Below are positions 26,770-35,760 of a stretch of DNA of 57,380 nucleotides, one piece after another. Source of the stretch: Nitrospiraceae bacterium (GTDB taxonomy: Bacteria; Nitrospirota; Nitrospiria; Nitrospirales; Nitrospiraceae). The stretch covers positions 1 through 57,380 of the forward strand of contig DASPUC010000009.1 of the NCBI GenBank assembly GCA_035623075.1, given 5' to 3'. The translations under genes were made by a program, and so were the position numbers. The stretch's first letter is position 1. Each line of letters starts with the position of its first letter. The notes beneath the pieces were generated by a model. It made no database searches. It had not been told where the DNA came from and was given only the letters and a program-made list of their open reading frames with translations.

Positions 26770-26994
26770 TGCTCTTCGCCTCAGAGACCCTTCGCCTTAC
26801 GACTCACGTGTCACGTTCTACACCTCTGAAACTGTCAGCTACGGCTACTCTGTTTGGTTCACTGAACAAAAATAAACCAGAAAGGCTAACCAGACAAGCC
26901 GCGTCGCGCGCCCCCCCTCGCCTCTTGCCTCTCGCCAGTCCCGCTAGTCTCGCCAGTCGCGCGCGTCTCGCCTCTAGAATCCAATCTGATTAAC
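26770..26994. repeat. Composite low-complexity repeat
   Basis: It starts with CTTACGACTCACGTGTCACG-like words, then TTGGTTCACTGAAC and AAACCAGAAAGGCTAACCAG, and closes with a C-rich CTCGCC tract (CCCTCGCCTCTTGCC, CTCGCCAGTC). The reverse complement has the same order of parts (GCGAGAGG-like, then TCTGGTTT-like) as the in-frame insertion in TpsA at 33530-33710. No gene seen. Confidence 0.65.
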
Positions 26995-27216
26995 ACGTAA
27001 TCAAAAATGATTCAGTTGAGAAAAAGGGGGTGAGAGACTGCGCCTTTCTGTCATCGGCCAGAACTCTCGAACTCACGAAAATTACACAGCTATTAAGGAT
27101 GGAGAACCGCCCAGCGAGATGATGGCCACGTGGCATATCGATTGCTGAATAGCAGGAATAGAACACGCGAAGCGGGCAAACGATCTGAACGTTCGAAGCA
27201 TAAAGGAATCGCGAGA

Positions 27217-27303
27217 ATGGACTTTGGCGTCGTGTTGATCATCGCAAACAGTCTCCTGGCCGTGTTCATCTACTTCATCTTGAACTGGCTCTGGCAAGAC
27301 TAG
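27217..27303 (+). CDS. Small single-pass membrane protein (28 residues)
   Basis: ATG at 27217 with AAGGA nine bases upstream; the product is MDFGVVLIIANSLLAVFIYF-type, one hydrophobic helix ending LNWLWQD at the membrane edge, then TAG. The ribosome binding site and the sharply hydrophobic composition make it more than chance. Function unknown. It stands alone in the 26770-28296 gap, upstream of a stem-loop at 27322-27361. Confidence 0.5.
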   Translation: MDFGVVLIIANSLLAVFIYFILNWLWQD

Positions 27304-27321
27304 TGACTGCTTCTTACCGTT

Positions 27322-27361
27322 CCTCTCCCCCGTCTCGGGGGAGAGGTGAAGGTGAGGGGGA
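27322..27361. repeat. Dispersed hairpin repeat, copy 1
   Basis: CCTCTCCCCCG, a TCT loop and CGGGGGAGAGG form a perfect 11-bp stem, followed by TGAAGGTGAGGGG. A close copy is at 27601-27637 and a related palindrome at 35680-35710. Following the 28-residue ORF it could act as a terminator, although there is no T-tract. Confidence 0.75.
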
Positions 27362-27506
27362 AATCATGACGCCAAGCAAAGTCATGCGGCGAAAGACGAG
27401 GAGTCGACCATTTTGTAATTTGGCCCACGCTTGAGAGCCCGATTACCGCCTAGTTCTGGTTCGTGCCCGTCCAGAACGCCCCGGTTGCCTCATCGTCGAC
27501 GCCACT

Positions 27507-27542
27507 GGAGCCCCGGCTCCTCCATCACAGGAGCCGCGGCTC
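27507..27542. repeat. Long GC-rich hairpin
   Basis: GGAGCCCCGGCTCCT and AGGAGCCGCGGCTCC pair over about 15 bp with one mismatch around a short loop. No T-run follows. It belongs to the repeat-rich spacer between the DUF72 and subtilase genes. Confidence 0.6.
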
Positions 27543-27600
27543 CACCGAAAGTGCGGCCCGTCGCCGTTCCTCTCAGCGACTGTCCGGTGCGCGTTACACT

Positions 27601-27637
27601 CCTCTCCCCGACTGGGGGAGAGGTGAAGGTGAGGGGG
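27601..27637. repeat. Dispersed hairpin repeat, copy 2
   Basis: CCTCTCCCCGACTGGGGGAG-type hairpin followed by AGGTGAAGGTGAGGGGG, almost identical to 27322-27361. A weak 37-residue ORF with a ribosome binding site (27658-27771, MAKRTDSIRFVF) follows but I do not call it. Confidence 0.7.
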
Positions 27638-27877
27638 TGAGGCAGAGGAAAGATCGCATGGCAAAGCGCACCGACAGCATCCGATTCGTCTTTCTGAAGC
27701 CGAGACTTCTGAAACATAGGCAACTCGAAGAACAAGACTGCAGAGCGGTGCGTTCAACCAACTCTGCGTGAGCAGAATCGACTGCTTTAGAAGGTTCGTC
27801 CTTACATCAATCGACAAGGTCAGAAGGGATGAAGATTGTCGAACACTAGCGTATGCGATTGAGGCGTGTCGGACTTG

Positions 27878-28030
27878 ATGATGAAAGTATTTTATGGCGA
27901 AGTCGAAACTTATGAATTCGGCTCATACGAGATAATACTCGAAGCAAAATTTGATTCACCACAAGATGTGCCCAACGATGATCCATTCACTGCTGAATAT
28001 AGATTAAACGATAGAGGCTTTATCCCTTAG
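27878..28030 (+). CDS. Small AT-rich ORF, unknown
   Basis: 50 residues starting MMKVFYGEVETYEFGSYEI and ending NDRGFIP. The codon usage (AGA, ATA, TTA, AAA) and about 42% G+C differ from neighbours, which suggests a horizontally acquired, possibly truncated gene. The ribosome binding site is weak. The acidic beta-strand-like pattern resembles small immunity-type proteins, but no family is recognised. Confidence 0.45.
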   Translation: MMKVFYGEVETYEFGSYEIILEAKFDSPQDVPNDDPFTAEYRLNDRGFIP

Positions 28031-28296
28031 CCGAAAGTGGTATTGCCGGTTTCTCATTAAGAAGCCTACAAGAGGGCACCATTTTGTAAGCTAACACCGC
28101 AGAAGTCCGCAATCAGATTGGCTGAACGCCGAACGGGGGGGGGCTCGAATGACATTTCAGCTGGATCATTTGACTGAACTTTGTCGTTTTGTCAATTCCC
28201 GGTGGATTGACTTCATCTCTGTGCAACAACTCGTGGGAAAACTTTCTGACAATTCATCTCTTTTTGGTTAGACCCCAACTTACCACGGAGGCGTTC

Positions 28297-29916
28297 ATGG
28301 CTACGACCCGGCCAAACCCCAAGAGCCAGCAAAATCACGGCCACGAAAAACCAACTTGGCCTGTCGGCTATACGCCGCGTATCGTTGTGAAATTTAAAGA
28401 TGAGGCGGCTCAGAAGTTTCAGATACCGTATGACGAAAGGGTAGAGCGATCTCCGGATCAATATCTGGGTCCAAATTGGAGCCAACTCGCAGCACATTTC
28501 CCAGGCATTACACTTCAGAGGCTTATCACCTCACTAACTCCAGATCGAATCCGTGGGTTGGTTGAACGGGGTCAAAGAAGAAGGCCTGATTACACGTTCC
28601 CAAATTTCTCGACCTACTTTGCATTCCAGTGTCCCTCAAACGTCGATCCCTATTCGGTCTTAGAAGCGGTGAAGTCCTGGCAAATCGTTGAGCTTGCTTA
28701 TGTCGAAAGCCCGCCCTTACCTCCTCCTAACCTCACTCTCAATCCGTTGGAAAACCCTAGTATGTCCGGACAACAGACATACCTCTGCGCGGCTCCCAGA
28801 GGGATTGACGCACAATATGCATGGACATTCACTGGAGGCGACGGGGGCGGCTCTTCCGTCGGTCTCCAATTTATCGATATGGAGCAAGGGTGGATTCTGG
28901 ACCATCAGGACTTGCCATCAGGAATTCAGATCATTTGCGGCTACAACCGGCTATTCTTTGGTCACGGGACCGGTACTCTCGGTATCGTACTTGCGGTGCC
29001 CAACAATGTGGAAACAGCTGGAACGACGTCTATAAATACCAAGGTTGGGGTCACTCCCAATGTAAGCACAAACATGGTGACGTCTATGTGGCCGGACGCG
29101 ACTAGCCAATACGTCAATAGGGTTAATGCCATTTTGGCGGCCGTCGCGGCGGCAAAGCCTGGCGATGTGATTCTGCTGGAGGACCACGTCTGGGCATATG
29201 GGTCGTATAGTGGCATCCCGAGTGGCACAGGGTGGTATCGCGTACCAATAGAAGTGGAGGATGCAAACTGGAACGCGATTAAAATGGCTACCGCAAATGA
29301 CATTATAGTTATCGAGGCAGCAGGCAATGGAGGTATTGACCTCGACCTATTCACCCCCGCTGGCACTTACTACTCGGCGCAGGAGAACTCTAATGTAACC
29401 ACTTCCAACTGGGGAAAGGATTCCGGAGCCATCATGGTTGCGGCAGCTGACTCATCTACCCATAGCCGAGGGTTAGACAGCAACTATGGAAGCAAGGTGA
29501 CCTGCTGGGCGTGGGACAACAACGTCTGGACCACTGGATATGATGATGATTACCCACCGCCGGCTGATGTTAGCACGAGCGATTTCGCTTTCTCGGGAAC
29601 GTCCGGAGCTGCCGCCATTGTTGCAGGAGCTTCGATGGCGATTCAGGGAATCGCGCAGGCACACAAAAAAGGCGATCTATCAAACTACCGCTTCTCGCCG
29701 GACGCCTTGCGTCAATTCCTCATAGATCCATCCCACATCTACAACGGGACGCCCTCCAAGCCGGGACCTTCGTCACCGGGGGGAGCTGCCGATAAGATCG
29801 GCTTGATGCCAAATTTGAGAGGAATCATTAATCAAGGATTAGGCCTTAAGCATCCTGTCTGGGATATTTCAGAGATAGTAGGGTCCCTTCCCAACGAACC
29901 TATGGCTCCCCCCTGA
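28297..29916 (+). CDS. Subtilisin-like serine protease (S8 family)
   Basis: 539 residues from ATG 28297 (MATTRPNPKS) with GGAG eight bases upstream; a TTG at 28189 is in frame but lacks support. The N-terminal 180 residues look like a propeptide-like domain. The catalytic triad is recognisable: Asp in LQFIDMEQGW (about residue 190), His in GHGTGTLGIV (about residue 228) and Ser in FSGTSGAAAIVAGA (about residue 438), with the oxyanion-hole Asn in AAGNGG. No Sec signal is evident, so it may be cytoplasmic or exported otherwise. G+C is lower than around it, suggesting acquisition. It lies upstream of the lipoprotein and TPS/CHAT operon. Confidence 0.9.
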   Translation: MATTRPNPKSQQNHGHEKPTWPVGYTPRIVVKFKDEAAQKFQIPYDERVERSPDQYLGPNWSQLAAHFPGITLQRLITSLTPDRIRGLVERGQRRRPDYTFPNFSTYFAFQCPSNVDPYSVLEAVKSWQIVELAYVESPPLPPPNLTLNPLENPSMSGQQTYLCAAPRGIDAQYAWTFTGGDGGGSSVGLQFIDMEQGWILDHQDLPSGIQIICGYNRLFFGHGTGTLGIVLAVPNNVETAGTTSINTKVGVTPNVSTNMVTSMWPDATSQYVNRVNAILAAVAAAKPGDVILLEDHVWAYGSYSGIPSGTGWYRVPIEVEDANWNAIKMATANDIIVIEAAGNGGIDLDLFTPAGTYYSAQENSNVTTSNWGKDSGAIMVAAADSSTHSRGLDSNYGSKVTCWAWDNNVWTTGYDDDYPPPADVSTSDFAFSGTSGAAAIVAGASMAIQGIAQAHKKGDLSNYRFSPDALRQFLIDPSHIYNGTPSKPGPSSPGGAADKIGLMPNLRGIINQGLGLKHPVWDISEIVGSLPNEPMAPP

Positions 29917-30072
29917 TCCAGGACCCGACGGAGTGAAACATGGGACAGGACATACACTGAAGTAGTGGCTTTCGTCGCAAACCTTGAAGTCCTTAAAGAG
30001 ATATTGTTCGAAGAACCACGAAGCTGAGTGCAATGTGTGCGAGGAAGTCAGACCAACAAAAGGAGGGCAGAG

Positions 30073-30384
30073 ATGACGGAACGAGAGGGCTTGTCGCGAG
30101 TGCGTATCCACCGACTGTTCATTGTTTTGCTTTTTGCGACCCTTGTGGGGGGGTGCATTACGGTCCAGTGCCCAAATTGTCAGGCACCTTGTCCACCATC
30201 TCAAAACGGTGGACCACCGGGATCATGCAACGGGATTTCAATTACTCAACGAACGGTGCCCGGGTGTACCAACCCCGCCGGCTCTGTTTGTCCGAAGGAA
30301 GGCCTGGGGTGTAGTGCTACCGGTCATTGCACAACAGTTCATGATCAAAATGATCCAACACTGTGTCTTTGTCGTTGTCTATGA
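30073..30384 (+). CDS. Cysteine-rich lipoprotein, unknown
   Basis: 103 residues from ATG 30073 (MTEREGLSRV) with a GGAGGG ribosome binding site. A short signal ends at a lipobox (LVGGC), and the mature part has about a dozen cysteines, including CPNCQAPCPPS and CLCRCL at the very end, so several disulfides or a metal site are likely. No family is recognised. It sits between the subtilase and the TpsA gene on the same strand and may belong to the same cell-surface unit. Confidence 0.7.
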   Translation: MTEREGLSRVRIHRLFIVLLFATLVGGCITVQCPNCQAPCPPSQNGGPPGSCNGISITQRTVPGCTNPAGSVCPKEGLGCSATGHCTTVHDQNDPTLCLCRCL

Positions 30385-30417
30385 GGACAAACGTTGCATA
30401 GCACAAGCTACCGCTCA

Positions 30418-30451
30418 ACCGAGCCGGATGTGACGCTATATCTGGCTCGGT
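30418..30451. terminator. Stem-loop after the lipoprotein gene
   Basis: ACCGAGCCGGAT and ATCTGGCTCGGT form a 12-bp stem with one mismatch around a ten-base loop, 33 bases after the lipoprotein stop. No T-tract follows, so intrinsic termination is uncertain. Confidence 0.4.
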
Positions 30452-30570
30452 ACGGTTCAACCGTCAGAACTAAACAGTTGTACTTTGGCGAGAAGTCTCG
30501 GCAGGCAGCAGGAAGAGGGAGACCAAAAGGCCTCGCGTAAAGATCCTTCATCGCAACGCAGGGAGGATTC

Positions 30571-33500
30571 ATGATGAGAGATACGATGCTGAATAAAAGA
30601 GCGCCGTTCGTCCCTCTCCTCTGTGTCGTCCTCCTACTCTTCAGTGTTGTTTTCTTATCATCTCCCAGCCTTCGAAGTGCCATTGCCGCACCCCCCCCCG
30701 TCACCACCGCTATCACTGGGAACACCGTCACGGGAAACTTCAGCACGCAGATCCTACCGCCGCCACCAGGTGGAAAAATCTATGGCATTCAGGGTGGCCA
30801 AACGGTCGGCAGCAATCTCTTTCATAGTTTCGCTCAATTCAATGTCGGTCCTGGGGATGTCGCCCAGTTTCAGACATCGAACCTTAGCCAAAATACGGTG
30901 ATCAGCAACATCCTGGGCCGAATCAATGGTCAGCAAAGTCCGTCCAGTATCTTCGGCACGATCGACAGTGCCACCTACTATCCTGCCGCGAACCTGTTCC
31001 TGATGAACCCCTACGGTTTTCTGTTTGGACCCAAAGCGACGGTGAACGTGGGCGGGATGGTGGCCTTTTCCGGTGGGGACTATCTGCGGCTGCAAGGAAA
31101 CGGCGGGAACGGGATTTTCTATGCCGACGCGGCACAGACGAGTCTATTGACGAGCGCGCCGGTTGCTGCCTTCGGCTTCCTGGGGTCGAATCCGGGAGCG
31201 ATCACCGTTCAAGGCAGTCAATTGTCCGTCGCACCGGGGCAGAGCCTCTCCCTGGTCGGCGGAAACATAACGATTCAGTCCGGCGCGCTCGACAATGGAA
31301 CGGTCCAGTCAGCGAAAGTTTCGGCAAAGGGTGGGCAGATCAATCTTGTCAGCGTTGCGTCGCCGGGAGAAGTGCTCTATCCCAGCCTTCAAACAGGACC
31401 GAATGTTAATGGGCAATCCTTTAGCAACATGGGGAACATCGCCTTATCACAAGGGTCGGTGCTCGACGTTTCCGCTGATGCCGCCGGGACAATCAGCATC
31501 CATGGGGGCCAATTGGTAATAACAGACGGAATGCTGTTGGCTGATACTGGCAATACCAACGGGGCACAAGTTGCGATTGACATCAACGTGACTGGCAATC
31601 TGTCCATCTCTGACACACGCGGGGTTCCAGCCATTACCGCACGAACATTCGGGAGTGGCGATGCGGGGGAAATAAAGATTACTTCCGGCAACCTGACGGC
31701 GACATCGAGTTTCTCAGACCCAACTTTCAATCCCTTTACCCTGATCGACTCCCATACCGAGGGCACCGGAAAAGGCGGGAACGTGACGATCACCGCGACG
31801 GGGGCTCTCCAGTCCTCCGGTCCCCAGGACCTAGGTTTCGCTTTTACGCTCATCGATAGCGGCACCGCAGGCCCCGGACACGGCGGGAACGTGACGATTA
31901 CGGCACAGAACATTCAATTGGATTCGACGAATATAAGCACAGGGGATTATGTTGCTCGTAACATCCTTCTGGACTCCAGTGGTGTCAGCGGGTCGGCAGG
32001 AAATCTGACGATCACCGCAAACAGTCTAAGATTGAACAACTCAAACTTTACTACTGAGGCATTTGCGGCTTTTCCTCAACTGACCCAGCAGGGTGGCGAT
32101 ATTACTCTCAATGTTGGTGATATCAATATGCTCAATAGCCAAATTAGTTTAGACGGCATCGCACGCAGCGGTGCACTCACCATCAACGCGAATACCCTTC
32201 ACACCGACTTTACGTTCTTTGAAACCGCCACGGTGTCTGGGCCGGGAGGAGGAATCACCGTCAACGCTCGGTCGGTCGAGTTGATCAATGGAAGCGCCTT
32301 CCTCAGTAGCACGCAGGGAGATGGCAACGCGGGGGATATTCATATTACTGCTACCGATCACATAAGCCTTCTGGGTGACGTAGGAACCAACCCTCTTGCC
32401 GTCTTTCAACCAAGCGGATTGTTTAGTAACTCGTCGGGAGATGCTGGCAGTCAAGGGAATGCAGGCAATATCTTTGTCACTACCCCGAGCTTGAACATGG
32501 TCGGTGGCCGGATCAACACGGTGACACAGACCAGCGGACACGGTGGTAATGTCACCATCACCGTACCGGGTTCAATCTCGATGTCCGGCGAATTTTTATC
32601 GAGTGCCTCGGAGGTACCTTCCATTTTTGATATCGGCCCTCTCGCCCCGAGCGGAATCGTGACTTCAACGATTGGTGGTGCGTGTTCGGGCCCCTGTGGC
32701 AACGCCGGAAATATTTCGGTCACGACCGGGTCTCTGAGTATTCAGAACGGCGGGCGTATTGACAGCGGCACCGGGAGCACGGGCCTGGGAGGTAACGTCA
32801 CCATCGCTGCAGCAAATACGATCTCATTGTCCGGAACCTTACTTGATGGGACCCCGGTCGGGATATTCAGCCGATCAATCGGCACCACCCCCGACGCAGG
32901 CACAGGCGGCAATATATCTCTTACAGCTGGGCAATCTGTGGCAATCTCGAATGGCGCGTCCGTCTCAGCCAGCAGCATCGGCCCCGGTGCCACGGGCAAC
33001 ATTCAGATCAATGCCGGCAATCAATTCACGATGATGAACAGCACGGTCACGACGGAGGCCAGCCAGTCGCGCGGCGGCACGATCAAGATATCGACGAATC
33101 CCAACGGCACGGTGCAACTCATCGATAGTAAGATCAGCGCGTCGGTCCTCGATGGCACGGGCGGGGGGGGGAGCGTAAGCATCGATCCGCAGTTCGTCCT
33201 CCTCCAGAACAGTCAGATCCTGGCCAATGCCGTCTTTGGACCGGGTGGAAATATCTTCATCACGACCAATCTCCTATTGCCGGATTCGACCAGTGTCATC
33301 TCAGCCTCGTCGCAATTTGGCGAGAACGGCACAATCACGATTCAATCGCCGATCGCGCCGGCGAGCGGCAAGATCCTGCCGTTGCCACAGAAACCGCTGA
33401 TCGCGACGACGTTGCTCAGTCAGCGCTGCGCGGCCCTCGCGGGCGGGAACTACAGCAGCTTTACCGTCGCAGGGCGGGACAGTCTCCCCGCTGAACCGGC

Positions 33501-33792
33501 TGGCTGGCTCTCGAGTCCGCTCACAGCCTTGGGGGAAGGCACGGGGCGAGGGGCGAGGGGCGAGAGGGTGGATGCGAACACGCCGGGCGCGGGCGAGGAA
33601 CCAGAGACGAGAGGCGAGGGGGAGGGTTTGTCTGGTTTAGTACGTTTGTCTGGCTCATCTGGTTCATCGGACCAGCAGCACGAAACAAACCAAACAAACG
33701 AGCATCCCGTTGTGTCGTTGCGGAGGATTGCCCCGCCGGGGTTCTTAACCCAGAGCTTCGCCGCGGACTGGTCCGCAGGCTGCGCTTCATGA
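30571..33792 (+). CDS. Two-partner secretion exoprotein (TpsA, filamentous haemagglutinin-type)
   Basis: 1073 residues with a GGGAGG ribosome binding site. After the signal peptide (cleavage near SAIAA, residue 40) comes the TPS domain (residues about 45-170): GNTVTGNFSTQI, NLFHSFAQFNV, and the conserved MNPYGFLFGPKATVNVGG (NPNG-like) motif needed for recognition by TpsB. Residues 250-940 are right-handed beta-helix repeats (GGNVTI, GNISVTTGSL patterns). The last 90 residues contain an unusual Gly/Glu/Arg- and Ser-rich insert encoded by an intergenic-type repeat. The next gene, its transporter, starts at an ATG overlapping the stop. Likely a surface or secreted adhesin/effector. Confidence 0.93.
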   Translation: MMRDTMLNKRAPFVPLLCVVLLLFSVVFLSSPSLRSAIAAPPPVTTAITGNTVTGNFSTQILPPPPGGKIYGIQGGQTVGSNLFHSFAQFNVGPGDVAQFQTSNLSQNTVISNILGRINGQQSPSSIFGTIDSATYYPAANLFLMNPYGFLFGPKATVNVGGMVAFSGGDYLRLQGNGGNGIFYADAAQTSLLTSAPVAAFGFLGSNPGAITVQGSQLSVAPGQSLSLVGGNITIQSGALDNGTVQSAKVSAKGGQINLVSVASPGEVLYPSLQTGPNVNGQSFSNMGNIALSQGSVLDVSADAAGTISIHGGQLVITDGMLLADTGNTNGAQVAIDINVTGNLSISDTRGVPAITARTFGSGDAGEIKITSGNLTATSSFSDPTFNPFTLIDSHTEGTGKGGNVTITATGALQSSGPQDLGFAFTLIDSGTAGPGHGGNVTITAQNIQLDSTNISTGDYVARNILLDSSGVSGSAGNLTITANSLRLNNSNFTTEAFAAFPQLTQQGGDITLNVGDINMLNSQISLDGIARSGALTINANTLHTDFTFFETATVSGPGGGITVNARSVELINGSAFLSSTQGDGNAGDIHITATDHISLLGDVGTNPLAVFQPSGLFSNSSGDAGSQGNAGNIFVTTPSLNMVGGRINTVTQTSGHGGNVTITVPGSISMSGEFLSSASEVPSIFDIGPLAPSGIVTSTIGGACSGPCGNAGNISVTTGSLSIQNGGRIDSGTGSTGLGGNVTIAAANTISLSGTLLDGTPVGIFSRSIGTTPDAGTGGNISLTAGQSVAISNGASVSASSIGPGATGNIQINAGNQFTMMNSTVTTEASQSRGGTIKISTNPNGTVQLIDSKISASVLDGTGGGGSVSIDPQFVLLQNSQILANAVFGPGGNIFITTNLLLPDSTSVISASSQFGENGTITIQSPIAPASGKILPLPQKPLIATTLLSQRCAALAGGNYSSFTVAGRDSLPAEPAGWLSSPLTALGEGTGRGARGERVDANTPGAGEEPETRGEGEGLSGLVRLSGSSGSSDQQHETNQTNEHPVVSLRRIAPPGFLTQSFAADWSAGCAS
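33530..33710 (+). repeat. Composite intergenic-type repeat translated in frame within TpsA
   Basis: GA-rich words (GGGCGAGGGGCGAGAGG, GACGAGAGGCGAGGGGGAG) are followed by TTTGTCTGGTTTAGTACG, TCTGGCTCATCTGGTTC and AACAAACCAAACAAACGAG. The same arrangement is seen in reverse complement in the 26770-26994 spacer. Here it encodes residues about 985-1045 of TpsA without breaking the frame. Confidence 0.7.
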
Positions 33793-35579
33793 CCCATCGC
33801 CTCGGGAGGCCCGCGCTTCTCTGTGCCACTCGGTTTACTCGCCAACTTCTGTTTTGCATCGGCCTCGCCTTCATTACCGTCCTGACAGACACTTCAGCTT
33901 TTCCGCAGACGGTGATCGATCCGACTGGACGATCCGGGCAACCGCCCGGACCCTTGAAGGAAGAGTTTCAACGGCCCCAGCCGCCTCCGAGCCCCGTGCT
34001 CCCGATCGTTCCGCTTCCTCCTGAGGGCGAAGCGGAGAAACGGCCGGGCGCCGTGCGGGTCTTCGTGCATGACATTCACGTAGTCGGCAGCACCGTGTTT
34101 ACTGATGCCGAGATCAACGAAGTCATGGCCCCGTTTAAGAACCGCGAGCTGGTGACCGAAGATCTCGAGCGGCTCCGGCTCTCCCTCACCCTACTCTATC
34201 TCAATAAAGGCTACCTGACCTCGGGCGCAATCATCCCCGATCAGGACGTCACGTTCGGCGTCATCAAGATCCAAATCATCGAAGGGAAGTTGACGCGGAT
34301 CGACATCGAAGGCAACAAGTGGTTCAATTCCTCCTACTTGCGCAATCGTTTGGAACTCGGCGTCCGCACACCGGTGACGTTTCCCCCGATCGAGGAGCAG
34401 ATGCAACTGTTACAGCAGGATCGACGCATCGAGCGCGTGACCGCGGAGCTGCGACCCGGTGATGCGCCGGGGGAGGCTACGCTGGACGTGAAGGTCGCGG
34501 ACAAAAATCCGTTTCATGCCGGGATGGAGGTCAACAACTATCAGTCGCCGCTGGTCGGCGAGATGCGCGGAATCGGCACGCTGACCCACGACAACCTGAC
34601 GGGTCATGGCGATCCGCTGAGCGTCAGCTATGGCCAATCGAGCGGCGCGTTCCCGATCGTCTACGGTTCGTATGAGCTGCCGCTCAACCGCTATGGGACG
34701 ACGTTTTCACCGTACTACAGGCGCTACGACTTCAAACTGATTGAATCGCCGTTCGATCCGTTGGGCATCAAGACCAATACCGAGATCATCGGCATGAGTC
34801 TTCGCCATCCGATCTATCGCACTGTCAACGACGAAGTTGCTCTCTCGATCATCGGCGAGCATCTGTTTACTCAAAGTTTTATCTTCGGCGATGTTCCATT
34901 TAGCTCCTTCCCGGGATTTCAGAACGGCGCAGCCACGGTGTCCGCCCTCCGTTTCGCACAGGACTGGACCCATCGGACGATTGATACAGTTGTCGCCCTG
35001 CGCTCGCGATTCAGTGTCGGCTTGAACGTACTGGGCGCGACGATCAATTCTAATTCCGACACGCCGGACGGGCAGTTCTTCTCATGGTTGGGCCAGGCGC
35101 AGGCGATTCAGCAATTTGGCGAGAAACTTCTCGGCATGCAGCTGCTCAGTCGCATGGACCTGCAGGTCACCAACTCGCCGCTGTTCCCGCTCGAGCAAGT
35201 CGCGCTCGGTGGGCGATACACGGTGCGAGGCTACCGAGAGGTGACGATCTTACGGGATAATGCGTTCATTGCCTCAGTGGAGTCGCGCTTCCCATTAATT
35301 CGCTTTGCAAGCGGCGAACCGATGATCCAGTTCGCCCCCTTTGCGGATGTCGCCCATGGGTGGAATATCGGTGCCAATCGGCCCTCCCCCGTGGCTCCCG
35401 TCACGACCTTCCCCGACACCTTGGCAAGCGTAGGTCTAGGGCTTCGATGGAATATTCTCCCGAAAGATCGCGCGAGTTTCGAAGTGTATTGGGGCCAGCA
35501 ACTCAATCACGTCACGTTCAATCAGAACACACTCCAGGATCATGGAGTTCATATCGGTTTTGTGGCCAACCTGTTCTAA
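33789..35579 (+). CDS. Two-partner secretion outer-membrane transporter (TpsB, ShlB/FhaC family)
   Basis: 596 residues; the ATG at 33789 overlaps the TpsA stop (ATGA). A signal peptide is followed by a Pro-rich linker, two POTRA domains (VRVFVHDIHVVGSTVFTDAEIN and IKIQIIEGKLTRIDIEGNKWFN) and the Omp85-type barrel, with the family VRGY motif in GGRYTVRGYREV near residue 480 and a terminal Phe (GFVANLF). It should export the TpsA product across the outer membrane. Length and order are normal for TpsB. Confidence 0.95.
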   Translation: MTHRLGRPALLCATRFTRQLLFCIGLAFITVLTDTSAFPQTVIDPTGRSGQPPGPLKEEFQRPQPPPSPVLPIVPLPPEGEAEKRPGAVRVFVHDIHVVGSTVFTDAEINEVMAPFKNRELVTEDLERLRLSLTLLYLNKGYLTSGAIIPDQDVTFGVIKIQIIEGKLTRIDIEGNKWFNSSYLRNRLELGVRTPVTFPPIEEQMQLLQQDRRIERVTAELRPGDAPGEATLDVKVADKNPFHAGMEVNNYQSPLVGEMRGIGTLTHDNLTGHGDPLSVSYGQSSGAFPIVYGSYELPLNRYGTTFSPYYRRYDFKLIESPFDPLGIKTNTEIIGMSLRHPIYRTVNDEVALSIIGEHLFTQSFIFGDVPFSSFPGFQNGAATVSALRFAQDWTHRTIDTVVALRSRFSVGLNVLGATINSNSDTPDGQFFSWLGQAQAIQQFGEKLLGMQLLSRMDLQVTNSPLFPLEQVALGGRYTVRGYREVTILRDNAFIASVESRFPLIRFASGEPMIQFAPFADVAHGWNIGANRPSPVAPVTTFPDTLASVGLGLRWNILPKDRASFEVYWGQQLNHVTFNQNTLQDHGVHIGFVANLF

Positions 35580-35679
35580 TGGAATCGGGGGGGGAGAACC
35601 TCGATTTGAAGAATTTCTTAGTTTTGGAGCGAGCATGGAAGATCGATTCAGAAAAGAGGAGCGGTCCACCTCCCCCTTT

Positions 35680-35715
35680 CCCCCTCCTTAATAAGGAGGG
35701 GTTAGGGGAAGTGGG
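35680..35715. repeat. Hairpin repeat between the TpsB and CHAT genes
   Basis: CCCCTCCTTA and TAAGGAGGGG form a perfect 10-bp stem separated by one base, flanked by CCCCCTTTCC and GTTAGGGGAAG. It belongs to the same class of dispersed hairpins as 27322-27361. It lies in the 150-base gap where the operon's spacing opens up, so it may act as an attenuator or terminator. Confidence 0.65.
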
Positions 35716-35731
35716 TCGAACAAGTTCCGTT

Positions 35732-35747
35732 TGGCACACGACATGCA
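35732..35747 (+). promoter_or_regulatory. Possible sigma54 (-24/-12) promoter before the CHAT gene
   Basis: TGGCACACGACATGCA has the GG-N10-GC spacing and matches the consensus TGGCACRNNNNTTGCW with one mismatch. The start of transcription would fall near 35758, leaving almost no leader before ATG 35761/35767, which weakens the call. Two NtrC-type regulators are encoded in this window. Confidence 0.35.
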
Positions 35748-35760
35748 CAATTCTCACCGT

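Noticed and set aside
27658-27771. 37-residue ORF with a GAGGAAAG ribosome binding site
   Set aside because: Lies right after a repeat copy, has low complexity and nothing recognisable.
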